DNA of 64,000 nucleotides, from NCBI GenBank assembly GCA_963576475.1, contig OY754974.1, positions 11,614,904-11,678,903 on the forward strand. The letters run 5' to 3'. The stretch is from Molanna angustata (lineage: Eukaryota > Arthropoda > Insecta > Trichoptera > Molannidae). Shown here piece by piece: positions 11,361 to 22,918 of the stretch. Each line of letters starts with the position of its first letter. Positions within the stretch are counted from its first letter, which is position 1. The translations under genes and the position numbers were made by a program. Below the pieces are notes generated by a model, which was not told where the DNA came from, ran no database searches, and was given only the letters and a program-made list of their open reading frames with translations.

Positions 11361-11960
11361 TTATTTCACCGACTGGTCTAATTTTAAAATATCTTTTACA
11401 TGGTAATCGCCTAAGATTTTTCCTTTTTCGTCCGACAAGGTATATACTACAGGTGAAATTTTCGCAACTATTTTGTTCTTTACGAATCTTTCAGCCAATT
11501 TGGAACTGAAGTATTCGCTGGCCTTGGAATAGGGAAAGTTTTCCGCCAAACAACATCGTTTACATTATAAATTACTTCTTTCCTACCTTGGTTGTAGTGT
11601 GCAGCCGTACGCTGAAAAGCAGGGAACAGATTCTCCTGTACTTCATCAAATATTTGCTTTAGATCGGATAGCTTTTCGGCGTAGACCTGTCGGTCTTCAA
11701 TTTCTACCTGTTCAACATCACTTGGCACTGGGCCAAACCTCTCATGTAATCTACCAGCTAATATCTGTTCCCTCCCGAAGAATAGGAAAAACGGGCTGAA
11801 ACCAGTAGTCATATTAACTGAGGCGTTCATGGCCGAACATACTAGTGGGTTGAAAGTGTCCCAATCGCGCTGTCTAGATGAAACAAGAGTTGCGAGGGCA
11901 GTAATAGCAGTTTTATGATATCGTTCTACATTATTCGCTTGCGGGGAATATAAAGGGGTG
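11361..11960 (-). pseudogene. GYP-1 integrase, C-terminal half
   Basis: Two minus-strand frames continue the integrase. Upstream of residue 1 of the 116-aa frame (11830-11480) the catalytic Glu motif NNVERYHKT is present, followed by TTGFSPFFLFFGRE. A frameshift near 11540 moves to the last part (11549-11361), with ERFVKNKIVAKISPV and a stop at 11361. Together with the DNG motif upstream, all three acidic residues of the DDE core exist but in different frames. Confidence 0.8.
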
Positions 11961-11978
11961 TGAAATAATTTAGGGATT

Positions 11979-14138
11979 TCATATTTTTTTATTGTCTTTG
12001 AATTTGTTCGACGTAAACTGTATGCCGTTATCCGCTATTATCATCGCAGGTACACCATGAGGTAAGAATACATAATTCTCTAATGCCTTAACTATGTTTT
12101 CCGCATTAGCCTTTTTTAAAGGAAACAACCAGAGGTATTTCGAAAAGACGTCAAGAACTGATAAGAGATAAATTTTACCCGCTATCGATCTCGGAAGTGG
12201 CCCCACCACATCCAGAGAGGTTAATTTCATAGGCTTTTCTACCTTCTTGAAAGTTGACATTAGACCAAGAGGTTTTTGTTGGTAATGTTTGAACTTTTTA
12301 CAAGTTTCGCATTGGTTAATGTACGCTTTAACTTCTAAGAATAACCTTGGCCAATAGTATATCAACTGAATTTTTTTATAGGTTTTAAATATACCTAAAT
12401 GGGCGGCGTTATCTGCGTCATGATTGGTTTTTAGAATATTTAAGCGTTCCTCTTTCGGGACTACCATTTTCCATGCAAATTCCTGTAGAAGCGAGCAAGC
12501 GATTTTCGAATTTCTGAACAGTTTACCGTCCTGAATCAAATAGTTAGGAAATTCCTGAGGTTTCTCCTGTACTCCCTTGAATATTCTCAAATACCAATCA
12601 TCTTGGGTCTCGGTAGTTACATCTAAGGTGGCAATTTTAATACGGGATAAAGCGTCTGGGACAACATTAAATTTTCCTTTTCTGTGTTCTACATCGAATG
12701 AATATTGCAATAGCTCAGTAGACCATCTCGCTAACCGACCAGTGGGGTTTTTTAACGATACCAACCATTTAAGGCTCGAATGGTCGGTCACCAATTTAAA
12801 ATGAGAACCTTCAATGAAGGGCCTGAAATGTCGAATGGCTTCTAGAGCTGCCAGCAATTCTCTCTCCGTAATCGCAAAGTTCGTTTCGTTCTTATGAAGT
12901 GTACGGGAGTAATACGCTATCACCTGTTCGGAACCATTGATAATTTGCACAAGTACAGCTCCAATACCCACTGCACTGGCATCCGCGTGAATCTCAAAGG
13001 GGTGAGAGAAGTCAGGGTTTGCCAACAATGGCGTTGAGGTTAGTGCCTTTTTTAAGGCTATAAACGCATTTTCTGCTTCCTCTGACCATACAAAATTATT
13101 AACGCCCTTACGAGTGCTCGTAAGGCGTGTCAAGGGCACAGATAGATCTGCAAATTTTTTAATAAACTTCCGGTAATACGAACAGATTCCTATAAAACTT
13201 CGTATGTCCTTTATGCAACGGGGTCTCGGAAAATCATTTATAGCTTGGACCTTTTGAGGGTTTGTACGTAGACCTTTAGCATCTACGATATAACCTAGAT
13301 ATCTCAATTCGCTCTTACAGATCTCACATTTTTCCAGATTAATGGTGAGGTTAGCCTCTTTCAAACGGTTTAAGACCAAGTGTAACGTTTCTATATGGGA
13401 TTTAAAATCTTTTGACAGAATTATTAAATCGTCCACATAAGCAAAAACGGTTTTATCGAATTCAGGCCCGAACAGTTTATCTACAATCCTCTGCATTTCG
13501 GCCGCCGAATTTTTCAGCCCAAAGGGTAATACCTTGAACTGATATAAGCCTTTTCCTGGAATTACGAAGGCTGTCTTCTCCCGCGAAGCCTTCTCTAACC
13601 CAATTTGCCAATAGGCCTTCTTTAAATCTAGACTACTAATGTACCTAGCTCCATTTAAATTCTGCAGAATGCTCTGAATATGCGGAAGAGGGTATGAGTC
13701 TCTCACAGTTACGGAATTAAGCTTCCTCGAATCAAGACAGAACCGACCCGAACCGTCAGCCTTGGGGACCATGATCACAGGATTAGACCAGGACGATCGC
13801 GATGGTTCTACTACATCTAAGGCGAGCATCTCGTCTAATTCTTTCTCCAACTGAGCAAGTTTGACAGGTGAAAGAGGGTAATACCTCTGCTTAATGGCCT
13901 CTCCTTCCGTAATTATTCTATGTTCTATTATATGAGTTCTACCTAAACCTTTTTTCTCAAAGGATACCTCCTCAAATTTTTTAATCATTTCGTCTAATTC
14001 TATTTTTTCTCTATACGACAAAGATTGGGCCGAGGATAGAGCAGAAACATCTTTAGAGTTTTCCTCATTAGTAGCTATTCTTATATTTTTTAACAATTGA
14101 GGACATAAATCAAACGCCAATAGACAATCGATTCCCAA
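11979..14138 (-). pseudogene. GYP-1 pol: reverse transcriptase, RNase H, N-terminal integrase
   Basis: A 719-aa open segment. RT spans about residues 95-330 with YPLSPVK, the LDSRKLN block, SLDLKKAYWQI, LPFGLKNS and the catalytic YVDD at 234-237. RNase H begins at about 382 (HADASAVGIGAVL) and includes TDHSSLKWL. The integrase zinc domain follows (HxxxxxH with C-x2-C in QCETCKKF), then DVVGPLP and ADNGIQF carrying two catalytic Asp residues. The frame ends prematurely at 11979 by a frameshift. The start is not a native initiation site; upstream protease is in another frame. It encodes a Ty3/Gypsy-type polyprotein. Long and well preserved, but interrupted. Confidence 0.9.
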
Positions 14139-14174
14139 TATAATATTCGGGTGGAGGTTAGGAACTATATAAAA

Positions 14175-14453
14175 TTAAATAACTTTTTCGACACCTTCTA
14201 TCGTGACAGGCAAATAAAATATTTGATTGACTGGCTGGGAGCTTCTATCAGCGGTATAGATTGACGTTTTCACGTTTTCAGAACCTAATCTAAAAGGAAA
14301 AAGAGTATCATATAGGTTATAGTTTATGCAAGAGACGGATGCACCTGAGTCCAGCAGACCTTCAAAATTTAGATTTTTTATAAAAAAAGTTAAATAAGGG
14401 CGGATGTCTTTGTTTCTCGCACAAATAACAGGAGCTATTTTTGTAGATGACAA
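14175..14453 (-). pseudogene. GYP-1 aspartic protease region
   Basis: A 92-aa frame with GLLDSGASVSCINYNLYD, the active-site DSGAS motif of retropepsins, which in the intact element would mature the polyprotein. It is separated from the RT frame by a frameshift and stop at 14138-14175. The segment 14460-14624 just upstream holds the last gag codons (CCGVKNS) before the Harbinger-type insertion. Confidence 0.8.
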
Positions 14454-15577
14454 AAACCATTTGACAAATTTTACATGTTCAATAAGTGCCGCGGGGTCCG
14501 AATAATTTGTCCTTGGCAGACAAGAGCCGCGGGCACTTATGCATTTTTTGAGTTTTCATTTGAACTTTGAAAATTATTATTATTATTCTTAGGGTGCGAT
14601 GTGGAGTTCTTCACACCACAACACTTAGGCCCGGTTGCACCAAAAAAAAGTTTATAGTTAAAATTTTAAACTCCGTTTAGGGTCTTACAAAAGTTACGTC
14701 GAGTTTAAATGAAATATGAGTTGCACCGACAAAAAAAAAGTTAAGTTATAGTTAATGGGGATACCAACGCAACAAAGATCAAATTCCGTAATAATGAACT
14801 GAAATACACCGGGAATTATTTTTGTCATATTGCCATACCATTTTGTCCATGCTAGATTTTGGCGTCTGTCATAATATAACCTCGTTTTATTTGTTACCGC
14901 TCAGTGCGCGTTACGATCATTATTTGTTTATTTGCTGTCTGATTATCGGCATGGATTCAAATTCAAAATATATATTAATTAAAATTTTATTTACATAACG
15001 ATATTATTGGCAAGGTTTTATGAAGTGATTTTTTCAGAGATCGATCAGCAAACTTTACCGCCGACGAAGTATCCCTTTGTCATTGGTGGAAGGAAAAAAA
15101 GAAATAATGTTAGATTGTGGTGCAATGTCCTCTCTAATGAGTTCCACTAATTGATGAACCCTGTTTTTAACATTCTGAATCGGGCGATAAATTCATCATC
15201 ATCCCATAACCAAAAATTTGTCCTTTGCCTGAATAATTTCGGCTTTCGCGTAGTTAACATGATATGTATTAATGATGACTAAATTCGTCATTAGATGAAT
15301 CCGAATCCCCATAAAAAATATATCACTATATTTCAACAATTAACACGAAAAAAACAACATTACAAAATAAACAATTGTCAAAAGTATTTTCTACGATAGG
15401 GAAACGAAAGATAAATCATGTGTTCTCTGAGAGAAATGTCAAAAATTAACTTTAACTTAATCTTAAACTCTCATTTCTGGGGGTTTAAATTTTAGTAACT
15501 TTTCGGTTAAGTTTAAGTTAACAAAAATGCGATGCAACTCAATTTGACAAAAAAGTAACTTTTTTGTAACTTTAACT

Positions 15578-16137
15578 TTTCGCGCTAGGTTGGGAATTGG
15601 ATTTTAATGTTAATTTATTTATTTACAGAAGGGTGCTCCGGTCTAGAAAGGCACTAGGTGATAACCTGTCGCCTGTTCCCCAAATCCAACGCGAAATGAT
15701 GTCGCGTGTGTACTCGATCCTGCCGTGCGTAACTCGGTAATTAGTTGCAAGCTAATTAAAGAACGTTACACAGCAGAATGAGGTACCCACGCCACACCAT
15801 AAAACATTTATAAATTTATCATATGAAATATAAATTAATTGATATTACAGACAGGTATTAAAATAGTTTGAATTTGACTTACGTGTTTATTTGATAGTTT
15901 GACTCTAATTATAATTCAAGATTGGTATATACTTCAATAATTGACTATTAAATAATTTAAATAAAATAGATCGATGAATGCGCGGAATCGAAATGTGAGT
16001 CGAGCAGAGTGACGATCTACCGCTGGCCTTGGTTAAACTGAACGACGGGAACGTGATGTGCAGGATCTTAAATAGCCGGCCGACGTCCCCCTACTCCTTG
16101 AAGTGGGTGGTCAACTCGGCTGGTTGCACCCGCTACA
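15578..16137 (-). repeat. GYP-2 3' LTR
   Basis: 560 bp; on the minus strand it starts TGTAGCGGGTGCAACC and ends AGCGCGAAA. A TATTTAAG box lies about 65 bp from its start and could be the promoter TATA element. The far end lacks the usual CA. Confidence 0.9.
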
Positions 16138-16152
16138 TCACCCCCCTGCCAG
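16138..16152 (-). promoter_or_regulatory. GYP-2 polypurine tract
   Basis: GGCAGGGGGGTGA on the minus strand abuts the start of the 3' LTR. Confidence 0.75.
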
Positions 16153-16670
16153 CTGGATAGCGCCACCCTGGTCCGTTCCTCAGCATTTCCTCTGATTGTC
16201 TGTAACAATGACATATGTTTTTTTTTTTTTAAATACAAAGAAATTTTATATTGGTTACCTGAAATGGCATTACATATATATATATATAGCAGTTTATTTT
16301 ACTAATAAAAATTTAGAGGTCATATATTTATCATGTTCTTATTTCTATACTTATACATTTCTAAAAAAAAATATTGTTTATATTAACTTGTTCAATGTAC
16401 TTTTTTACATGTACTGTAATTTGAACAAGAAGATAAAATTACAATTAAATTTACATTTCTATACAGCATTTTCTTAGTATACAGCATTTTCTTATTATAC
16501 AGCATTTTCTTATTTTGATTTGGTCAAGTTGGAATTTTATAAGATTTTATATTCAAATATTAGTTGCATATTGACCAAATTTTTTATCTATATTGAATAC
16601 ATATTACAATTATACAAAAATTAAAAATAGAAATTATTCAGATTATAAAAATGATTAAAAATTACTCAGC
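16153..16670. other. GYP-2 3' untranslated region
   Basis: Very AT-rich, between the pol stop and the 3' LTR. The motif ACAGCATTTTCTTA is repeated three times near 16462-16515. No coding signal. Confidence 0.5.
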
Positions 16671-19118
16671 TTAGAAATATTTGTAGCTGGTGAATCGCTC
16701 CGGGAAATATACTCGTCTTCCGGCTCTAGTGGTTGTATGTGGTTGCCGTTCTGGGGTGGCATCTGGAGTGTCATCTGAAGTGTCATCTGAAGTGTCATCT
16801 GGCGTAGTGGCTTGGTGCGTCTGTGGCGTGGACGTCCATCTCTGTTCTGTAGAGGTGGTGTGTGTACTGCTTGGTTCTACGCCGTAGTCTGTGTTCTCGT
16901 TCAGGAAGAATGCTGGTTTGAGTCTGTCCAATGATACTTGTTTGTATTGTTTCAAAGGTGTTACAGTGTGGCGATGAATTTTCGAAGTTTGGCATTCGAT
17001 GCAGTTGTTCACAACATTTTTTACTGTTTTGTCAATGTTGGGCCAAATATATTTATGTTTTAATAACTTTGATGTTGTTTTTACTCCGGGGTGACTTAAT
17101 TTATGTACTGATAGTATTACTTCTTCTCGCATTGTGATTGGTACATATGGTCGTAACGTGTTGGTTGAGATGTCACACCATAACATTTTGTTAGTGTTAG
17201 GTATTGAGATTTTCTTTAGTGATAGAGATGAATTTTCCTGCATTTTCTTGAGCTCTTTGTCTGTGAGTTGTTCTCTTGCCATTTTAATATAGTCGATGTT
17301 TGATGTTATTTCTATCTCTTCGATTCTTGATAGAGTATCTGCGACTATGTTTTCTTCGCCTGATATGTGTTTGATGCGCGTGGTGAATTGACTTATATAA
17401 TCCAGCTGTCTTTCTTGTCTAGGAGAGTTGAGCTTGATTTTATTAAAGGCGAAAATTAACGGTTTGTGGTCGGTGATTATTACAAAGTTTCTTCCTTCTA
17501 TTTGTGGTCTGAAATATTTAATCGCCTCGTAGATGGCGGTGAGTTCTCGGTCATACGTACTGTACTTTTCTTGTGCGCTATTAAATTTTCTGGAGAAAAA
17601 TGATATAGGTTGCCAGCTGTTATCCGTTTTTTGTTGAAGTGCTGCGCCCATGGCGTGATCTGATGCGTCGACCATTATTGCTATCTCTGCCGAGGAGTTT
17701 ATGTGTACGAGTAGTGCGGCTTGTGTCAAATCTTGCTTACATTTGTCGAACGCTTTTTTTAATTCAGTTGTCCATTGTAGTTTTCTTTTGTCATTTTTGG
17801 TGTACCCTTTTAATTGGTCGAATAATATTTTTTGCGTTTCGGCTGCGTTTGGCAAAAATTTTCTATAAAAATTTAGCATGCCCATGAAACGTCGGAGTCC
17901 TTTTGCGTCCTTTGGGGGTTCAATTTTTATTATTGCTTCCACTTTTTCTGGTATTGGTGTACTTCCGTTTTTGTTGATTCGGTAGCCCAAAAAGTGCACT
18001 TCTACGCCGAATTTGCATTTATCCTGGTTGATAATTAATCCGTTTTCGGATAATCTTTCGAAAAGTTTGTCGAGATGCTTCTCATGCTCTTTTATGTTTC
18101 TGGAGGCGACCAGAATGTCATCAATGTACGTGAAGACGTATTCTAGGTCCCTTGTTATGTTATGTAGATGTCGTTGAAATGTTTGTGCGGCGTTGGACAG
18201 TCCTGGTGGCATTTTCGTGAATTCATACAGTCCAAATGGCGTTAGTAGGGCGGTTTTTTGGATGTCTTCTTCTTCCATGTTTATTTGGTTATATGCTCTT
18301 GAGAGGTCTATTTTAGTGAATATTTTTGCATCGTGTAGTTTATGTGAGAAGTCTTGAAGTTGTGGAATCGGGTACTTGTCCGGTTTTGTTATTGAATTTA
18401 GGCGTCTGTAATCTCCACACATTCTATAATTTCCATCTGGCTTTTTTACCATATGCAAAGGGCTTGACCAATTGCTTTTCGAAGGGCGACATATTCCCTG
18501 TTCGATCATATATGCGAATTCCTTTTTTGCTATTTCTAATTGTAATGGGTTGAGCCTTCTCATTTTGGTTGTGACGGGTGGTCCTCTGGTTTGAATGTGA
18601 TGAGTAATATTTGTTTTTGATCCTTTTTGTGCCATATCTGCTCTTGTTAAACTTGGGTATTTTCGTATAATTTTTTGGAATTTTGATGTTGACTGTACTG
18701 TTGCTATGTCTATAACACTTGTTCTATAGACGGTTCCTTTGCTTGTCAACCCTGTTTTTTTATCAATGAGTAATTTTCTTTTTAAGTCCACCAATATATC
18801 ATAATTGGTTAAGAAATCTGCCCCTATGATCGGCTTGGTTACGTCGGGGACTATAAATTTCCATTTGTGATTCCGGCGTAATCCGAGATTTAAGTTGATA
18901 ATTCGGTGTCCATATGAAGGTATTATTGTTCCATTTGCTGCGTAAATAGGAGTGATGATACTGTCTGTAGCGATGGTTGCCTTGTCGTTTTTTAGGTATC
19001 TTGGTATGATGCTTATTTCGGCTCCTGTGTCGATAAGGTATTGCACGCCCGTGATTATATCTGGTAGAAAGAGACGATGCTTCATTTGCGACGGTGTTGT
19101 CTCACACACCTGTCGCAT
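16671..19118 (-). CDS. pol: GYP-2 Pol polyprotein lacking the integrase core
   Basis: An 815-aa open frame. Retropepsin motif LIDTGAEISIIP has its DTG at residues 30-32. RT covers about 190-370, with DLSRAYNQI at 271-279, PPGLSNA and catalytic YIDD at 331-334. RNase H covers about 480-600 (VDASDHAMGAAL, YDRELTAIYEAI, TDHKPL). The integrase zinc domain has His 672 and 676 and Cys 706 and 709. At about 722-728 the chain passes from the end of that domain straight to VSLDRLKPAF, a Pol C-terminal motif, so the DDE core of some 200 residues is missing without loss of frame. The tail has DDTSDDTSDDT repeats. The ATG at 19118 lies 2 bases after the gag stop, in the -1 frame, so re-initiation or -1 frameshifting could express it. 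Confidence 0.9.
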   Translation of the reverse strand: MRQVCETTPSQMKHRLFLPDIITGVQYLIDTGAEISIIPRYLKNDKATIATDSIITPIYAANGTIIPSYGHRIINLNLGLRRNHKWKFIVPDVTKPIIGADFLTNYDILVDLKRKLLIDKKTGLTSKGTVYRTSVIDIATVQSTSKFQKIIRKYPSLTRADMAQKGSKTNITHHIQTRGPPVTTKMRRLNPLQLEIAKKEFAYMIEQGICRPSKSNWSSPLHMVKKPDGNYRMCGDYRRLNSITKPDKYPIPQLQDFSHKLHDAKIFTKIDLSRAYNQINMEEEDIQKTALLTPFGLYEFTKMPPGLSNAAQTFQRHLHNITRDLEYVFTYIDDILVASRNIKEHEKHLDKLFERLSENGLIINQDKCKFGVEVHFLGYRINKNGSTPIPEKVEAIIKIEPPKDAKGLRRFMGMLNFYRKFLPNAAETQKILFDQLKGYTKNDKRKLQWTTELKKAFDKCKQDLTQAALLVHINSSAEIAIMVDASDHAMGAALQQKTDNSWQPISFFSRKFNSAQEKYSTYDRELTAIYEAIKYFRPQIEGRNFVIITDHKPLIFAFNKIKLNSPRQERQLDYISQFTTRIKHISGEENIVADTLSRIEEIEITSNIDYIKMAREQLTDKELKKMQENSSLSLKKISIPNTNKMLWCDISTNTLRPYVPITMREEVILSVHKLSHPGVKTTSKLLKHKYIWPNIDKTVKNVVNNCIECQTSKIHRHTVTPLKQYKQVSLDRLKPAFFLNENTDYGVEPSSTHTTSTEQRWTSTPQTHQATTPDDTSDDTSDDTPDATPERQPHTTTRAGRRVYFPERFTSYKYF

Positions 19119-19120
19119 TT

Positions 19121-20131
19121 TTAGTTTTCCGGATGGTTATAGGTGCAAGGCTGTCGACAGTATTTTGCTTGACTTCCATATTTTTGATGTGGTATACATA
19201 TATCCAGCGGCTTGACGTTATCGTTATTATTATTACGCATTTGCTGATAGTTGTTATTATTATTATTATTTGACATTTGTTGGAAGTTATTGTTATTATA
19301 ATTGTATTTAAAATTGCGTTTGTTTTGCCGATTATAATTATTATTATATTTTTGATATCTATTTGGGCTTGTGGATCTTGATCTTGAATGGTCGCGTTGA
19401 TTATTTCTGTAGAATGGTCTTGATTGCCTCTGTTGAATTTCAAGTCCCATTATTTTGTCGGTTAGCATTTGTATTTGTTGCTGCATTGTACAAAGTAAGT
19501 TTACTGTGCTTTGGTCGCTTGTTGCTGTGTTGCTCAATGAAGAAGTTGATGGTAGGTTTACTGCTTGAACGTCAGTTCTACTGTTGACTTCCATTATTCT
19601 GTCTGCTGTTGTGGCTACTACTGTGACGTCATCTGTATTAATGGCTGAAATTATTTCTTGTATACGATGAGGTAGTCGTTCTATCCATAATCTTGTAATT
19701 AACGTGTTGTTATTTAATGTTGGTCCAGCTAGGCTTTTCATCCTTCGCAATAGTTCTGATGGTGTCTTGTCTCCTAATTGTATTCCATGGAGTAATTGGG
19801 TGAGTCTTCTCTCTTCAGACTCTTGTAGACGGTTCAGAAGTGTGAGTTTGAGGTTTTTGTATTTATCCATACTTGGCGAAAATTGTATGACGTCAGCGAC
19901 GCATGACATGGTTTCTGGATCTAATGCGGCTAATACATGATTATATTTGGATTCATCCTTAGTTATTCTTGCGTTTGAAAATTGGGCTTCTATGGTGAAA
20001 AACCATAATTGTATCTGATGTCTCCATACGCTTGGCAATTTGATGTTTGTTGAATAAATTTCGGTTGCTTGGTCTTGTGACGATTGTTCTGTATTTTCTT
20101 TGTCCATGATGTTCATTTTATCGTATAACAT
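19121..20131 (-). CDS. gag: GYP-2 Gag
   Basis: 336 residues, open from the ATG at 20131 to a TAA at 19121-19123. The N-terminal part (LPSVWRHQIQLWFFTIEAQF, then LTLLNRLQESEERRLTQLL and LWIERLPHRIQEII) matches the capsid region of a Gypsy-type gag as I know it. The C-terminal third is rich in Asn, Arg and Tyr (NNNN and YNNN runs), which suits RNA binding. A single Cys/His cluster near the end (CIPHQKYGSQAKYC, CTYNH) looks like the zinc knuckle. It forms the particle shell and packages RNA. A second overlapping frame at 19102-19443 is a shadow of the AT-repeat-like Asn codons. Confidence 0.85.
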   Translation of the reverse strand: MLYDKMNIMDKENTEQSSQDQATEIYSTNIKLPSVWRHQIQLWFFTIEAQFSNARITKDESKYNHVLAALDPETMSCVADVIQFSPSMDKYKNLKLTLLNRLQESEERRLTQLLHGIQLGDKTPSELLRRMKSLAGPTLNNNTLITRLWIERLPHRIQEIISAINTDDVTVVATTADRIMEVNSRTDVQAVNLPSTSSLSNTATSDQSTVNLLCTMQQQIQMLTDKIMGLEIQQRQSRPFYRNNQRDHSRSRSTSPNRYQKYNNNYNRQNKRNFKYNYNNNNFQQMSNNNNNNNYQQMRNNNNDNVKPLDICIPHQKYGSQAKYCRQPCTYNHPEN

Positions 20132-22295
20132 TTGATGTGAGTTATATTCTTCAAGTTGTATTACAGTTTATAAATATAAATAAAAATAAAAAAAAATATT
20201 TTAAGTGTTTATTTTTGTTCGATGCTTATAAGGTCTCTTGTTTGTAGACGTTCCTATACGTATATATGTTTGTTGTTATTGTGATTAGGTAACTATATTT
20301 AAAAAAAAATTTAAAAAAAATAATTTATTTTTTATTTAATATATTCAGCGTAAAGTATTTAAATGCTTTGTTTTTAAATAGGATATAATTTTTTTATTAA
20401 ATTTAAATGTATATTTGATTTAATAATTTAAAATGAATAAATGTTTAAACGTTTTTAATCTGAAATAAAAGTACAAGTTATGTATATATTATCAATGAGA
20501 TATATTATATTACGTTTCGCTGGCTAACAAATGTTGGTGGCGAATAGTCCTAGATTCATGCGTGATTCGTCGCGGTGTTAGATTTTGGTATTTCGTATTT
20601 ACGCCCACGTAACCGGTATTGTCTCGGTGTACAGTATCGCGGAGTGGAATATATTTTTCGATGATGTTTACTCGATATTTCTATAGATTATTAAATTATG
20701 TTATGATTTCGTATTTAATATTCGTTTTTTTATACTTTTGTTAATATGACTGCGTTCGTACTTTATTATTATTCGATATAATATTTCTATTTTATTTTAA
20801 AATAAATATTTTTGTTACATTTACATTTATTATCTTTCTTATTTTTTGTTTCAAATGTGCACGGCACTGTACGCTCAATGGAATATGATTATTGTATGTA
20901 CTTCGAATATATTTAATGTTTCGTTTCGAGCTTCGATTTCGTGATTTTTTTCGTGGAGAATATTTTTATTATTATTACCTCGGTTACATATTTTAAATTT
21001 ACACTATAGGATTCTACCTATTTCATAAGTAGGTATCAGATAATGTATTCCGATTGATGTTCGGGAAGATATTATTATTGTAATTTTTTACAGGATATTT
21101 TTTTGGATATATTTTTACTACCGCAAAATAATATTAAAAATAATATTTTTGGTTAATTTTGTTACATGTTTTTATTATCGCGATATAAATGTGCGCGTCA
21201 TGGTAAACAAGTTTTTTTGTGACATTTTTTAGACAATAATTTTATTTTACATTCCGTGTAACATTTATGCGTTATTTTTAAGCAATAATACTAAAATTTA
21301 TTTACCTACGTATTTACTTTACAGGTTAATAATTTGTCTTGTAGGTATTTAAAAATAAGGATTTTACGTGAATTTTTAGATAGATATTTTATTTTTATTT
21401 CTGCAATGATTTTATGTTACTGCAAATGAATTTACTTTGGCTTTTTTTAAATAATAAAATGTGGTTTTTACTTATCTTTTTATGCGTGCTGTTTTTGCGC
21501 ATAATACATGCTTCTTTAGGTTCTTTATTTTTATATTTTTATCTTTTTTAAATCTCCTTTAGTTTTTTTGGTATTCCTTCCGTTATTTTACCTCCGTTTG
21601 GTAGTTTTTTTGGTCCGTTTTAGCGTAGTATTAGCTCATGAAAAAAAAATAAATACACATTATTATATATTTTTACAATTAACATAGGGAAATATTTTTC
21701 AATTTTTGGTAGGTATTTATTTAGCATATATTTATTCAATACCAGTTTCGATATTTTAGTTTTGAATACGACAATATAACTAATTATAATACTTATAATT
21801 ACGTTATAAATGTGTTTTTTAATGGTTTATAACAATTAGGGATAACATACTATTACTGCGTATGTTTAATACTTACAAACTATTTATATGATTTACTTAT
21901 CTATTTCGTCGATTTTTTGGTTTTTTACAATGTGCGCTGTGTACGGGCCTGCGCACGGTTATGAATTTAAATTATTACATGTTTAAAGTTACCCGTAGGG
22001 TTCAGTCTAACCAGGTCCAATAACCGAAATAATTATTATTTAATAAAATTTTAATCTCTGTCGTATGAGTTTAGAATGTGCAAAGTGACTAGATAATTGT
22101 TATTGAACGAATATTATAATTTGTTCCTGATAACAGATTATCGTTTGTTACACAAAAAAAATTATTATCACAAATTTGATGTCATGTGCTCAATATAAAT
22201 TTAAATCGACAAAATTGCAACAGAGATGGGGCTTTACCAGTTTTACACACTATTTTACAAATATTATCTTTACACAACAAATATACCTGTTCTGC
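20132..22295. other. GYP-2 long untranslated leader
   Basis: About 2.2 kb of very AT-rich DNA between the primer-binding site and gag. No frame above chance, no domain and no recognisable nested element. It is unusually long for a Gypsy leader. Confidence 0.5.
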
Positions 22296-22312
22296 ACGCT
22301 CGGTGGTCACCA
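22296..22312 (-). promoter_or_regulatory. GYP-2 primer-binding site
   Basis: TGGTGACCACCGAGCG lies 2 bases after the 5' LTR on the minus strand. It starts with TGG, as expected for pairing to a tRNA CCA end. The tRNA was not identified. Confidence 0.65.
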
Positions 22313-22314
22313 GT

Positions 22315-22874
22315 TTTCGCGCTAGGTTGGGAATTGGATTTTAATGTTAATTTATTTATTTACAGAAGGGTGCTCCGGTCTAGAAAGGCACTAGGTGATA
22401 ACCTGTCGCCTGTTCCCCAAATCCAACGCGAAATGATGTCGCGTGTGTACTCGATCCTGCCGTGCGTAACTCGGTAATTAGTTGCAAGCTAATTAAAGAA
22501 CGTTACACAGCAGAATGAGGTACCCACGCCACACCATAAAACATTTATAAATTTATCATATGAAATATAAATTAATTGATATTACAGACAGGTATTAAAA
22601 TAGTTTGAATTTGACTTACGTGTTTATTTGATAGTTTGACTCTAATTATAATTCAAGATTGGTATATACTTCAATAATTGACTATTAAATAATTTAAATA
22701 AAATAGATCGATGAATGCGCGGAATCGAAATGTGAGTCGAGCAGAGTGACGATCTACCGCTGGCCTTGGTTAAACTGAACGACGGGAACGTGATGTGCAG
22801 GATCTTAAATAGCCGGCCGACGTCCCCCTACTCCTTGAAGTGGGTGGTCAACTCGGCTGGTTGCACCCGCTACA
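22315..22874 (-). repeat. GYP-2 5' LTR
   Basis: 560 bp, same length as 15578-16137, and no difference was noticed on reading the two side by side. Confidence 0.9.
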
Positions 22875-22918
22875 AACTATAAACTTTCGTTTAACTTTTT
22901 TGACGCAACCGGGCCTTA

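Larger units (their letters stand above)
15574..22878 (-). mobile_element. GYP-2: young Ty3/Gypsy-type retrotransposon, TSD AACT
   Basis: Two 560-bp LTRs with no difference that I noticed flank open gag and pol frames on the minus strand. TSD AACT lies at 15574-15577 and 22875-22878. A primer-binding site follows the 5' LTR and a G-rich tract precedes the 3' LTR. The integrase catalytic core is deleted in frame. It sits near the right end of HARB-1, making it the innermost layer of the best-supported nesting chain. Confidence 0.9.
14625..22918. mobile_element. HARB-1: PIF/Harbinger-type element (MITE-like), TSD TTA
   Basis: Terminal inverted repeats GGCCCGGTTGCACCAAAAAA (14628) and its imperfect complement ending CGCAACCGGGCC (22915) are flanked by TTA at 14625-14627 and 22916-22918. 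The 3-bp TTA duplication and the GGCCCGGTTGCACC end fit PIF/Harbinger elements. Without the GYP-2 insertion it is only about 990 bp and has no transposase frame, so it is non-autonomous. It interrupts the GYP-1 gag zinc-knuckle region, and the gag frame continues on both sides. Long imperfect inverted tracts (GTTAAA/TTTAAC-rich) extend about 100 bp inward. Confidence 0.75.

Noticed and set aside
16690..20000. Several plus-strand ORFs opposite GYP-2
   Set aside because: All are shadows of the minus-strand gag and pol frames, with no known domains.
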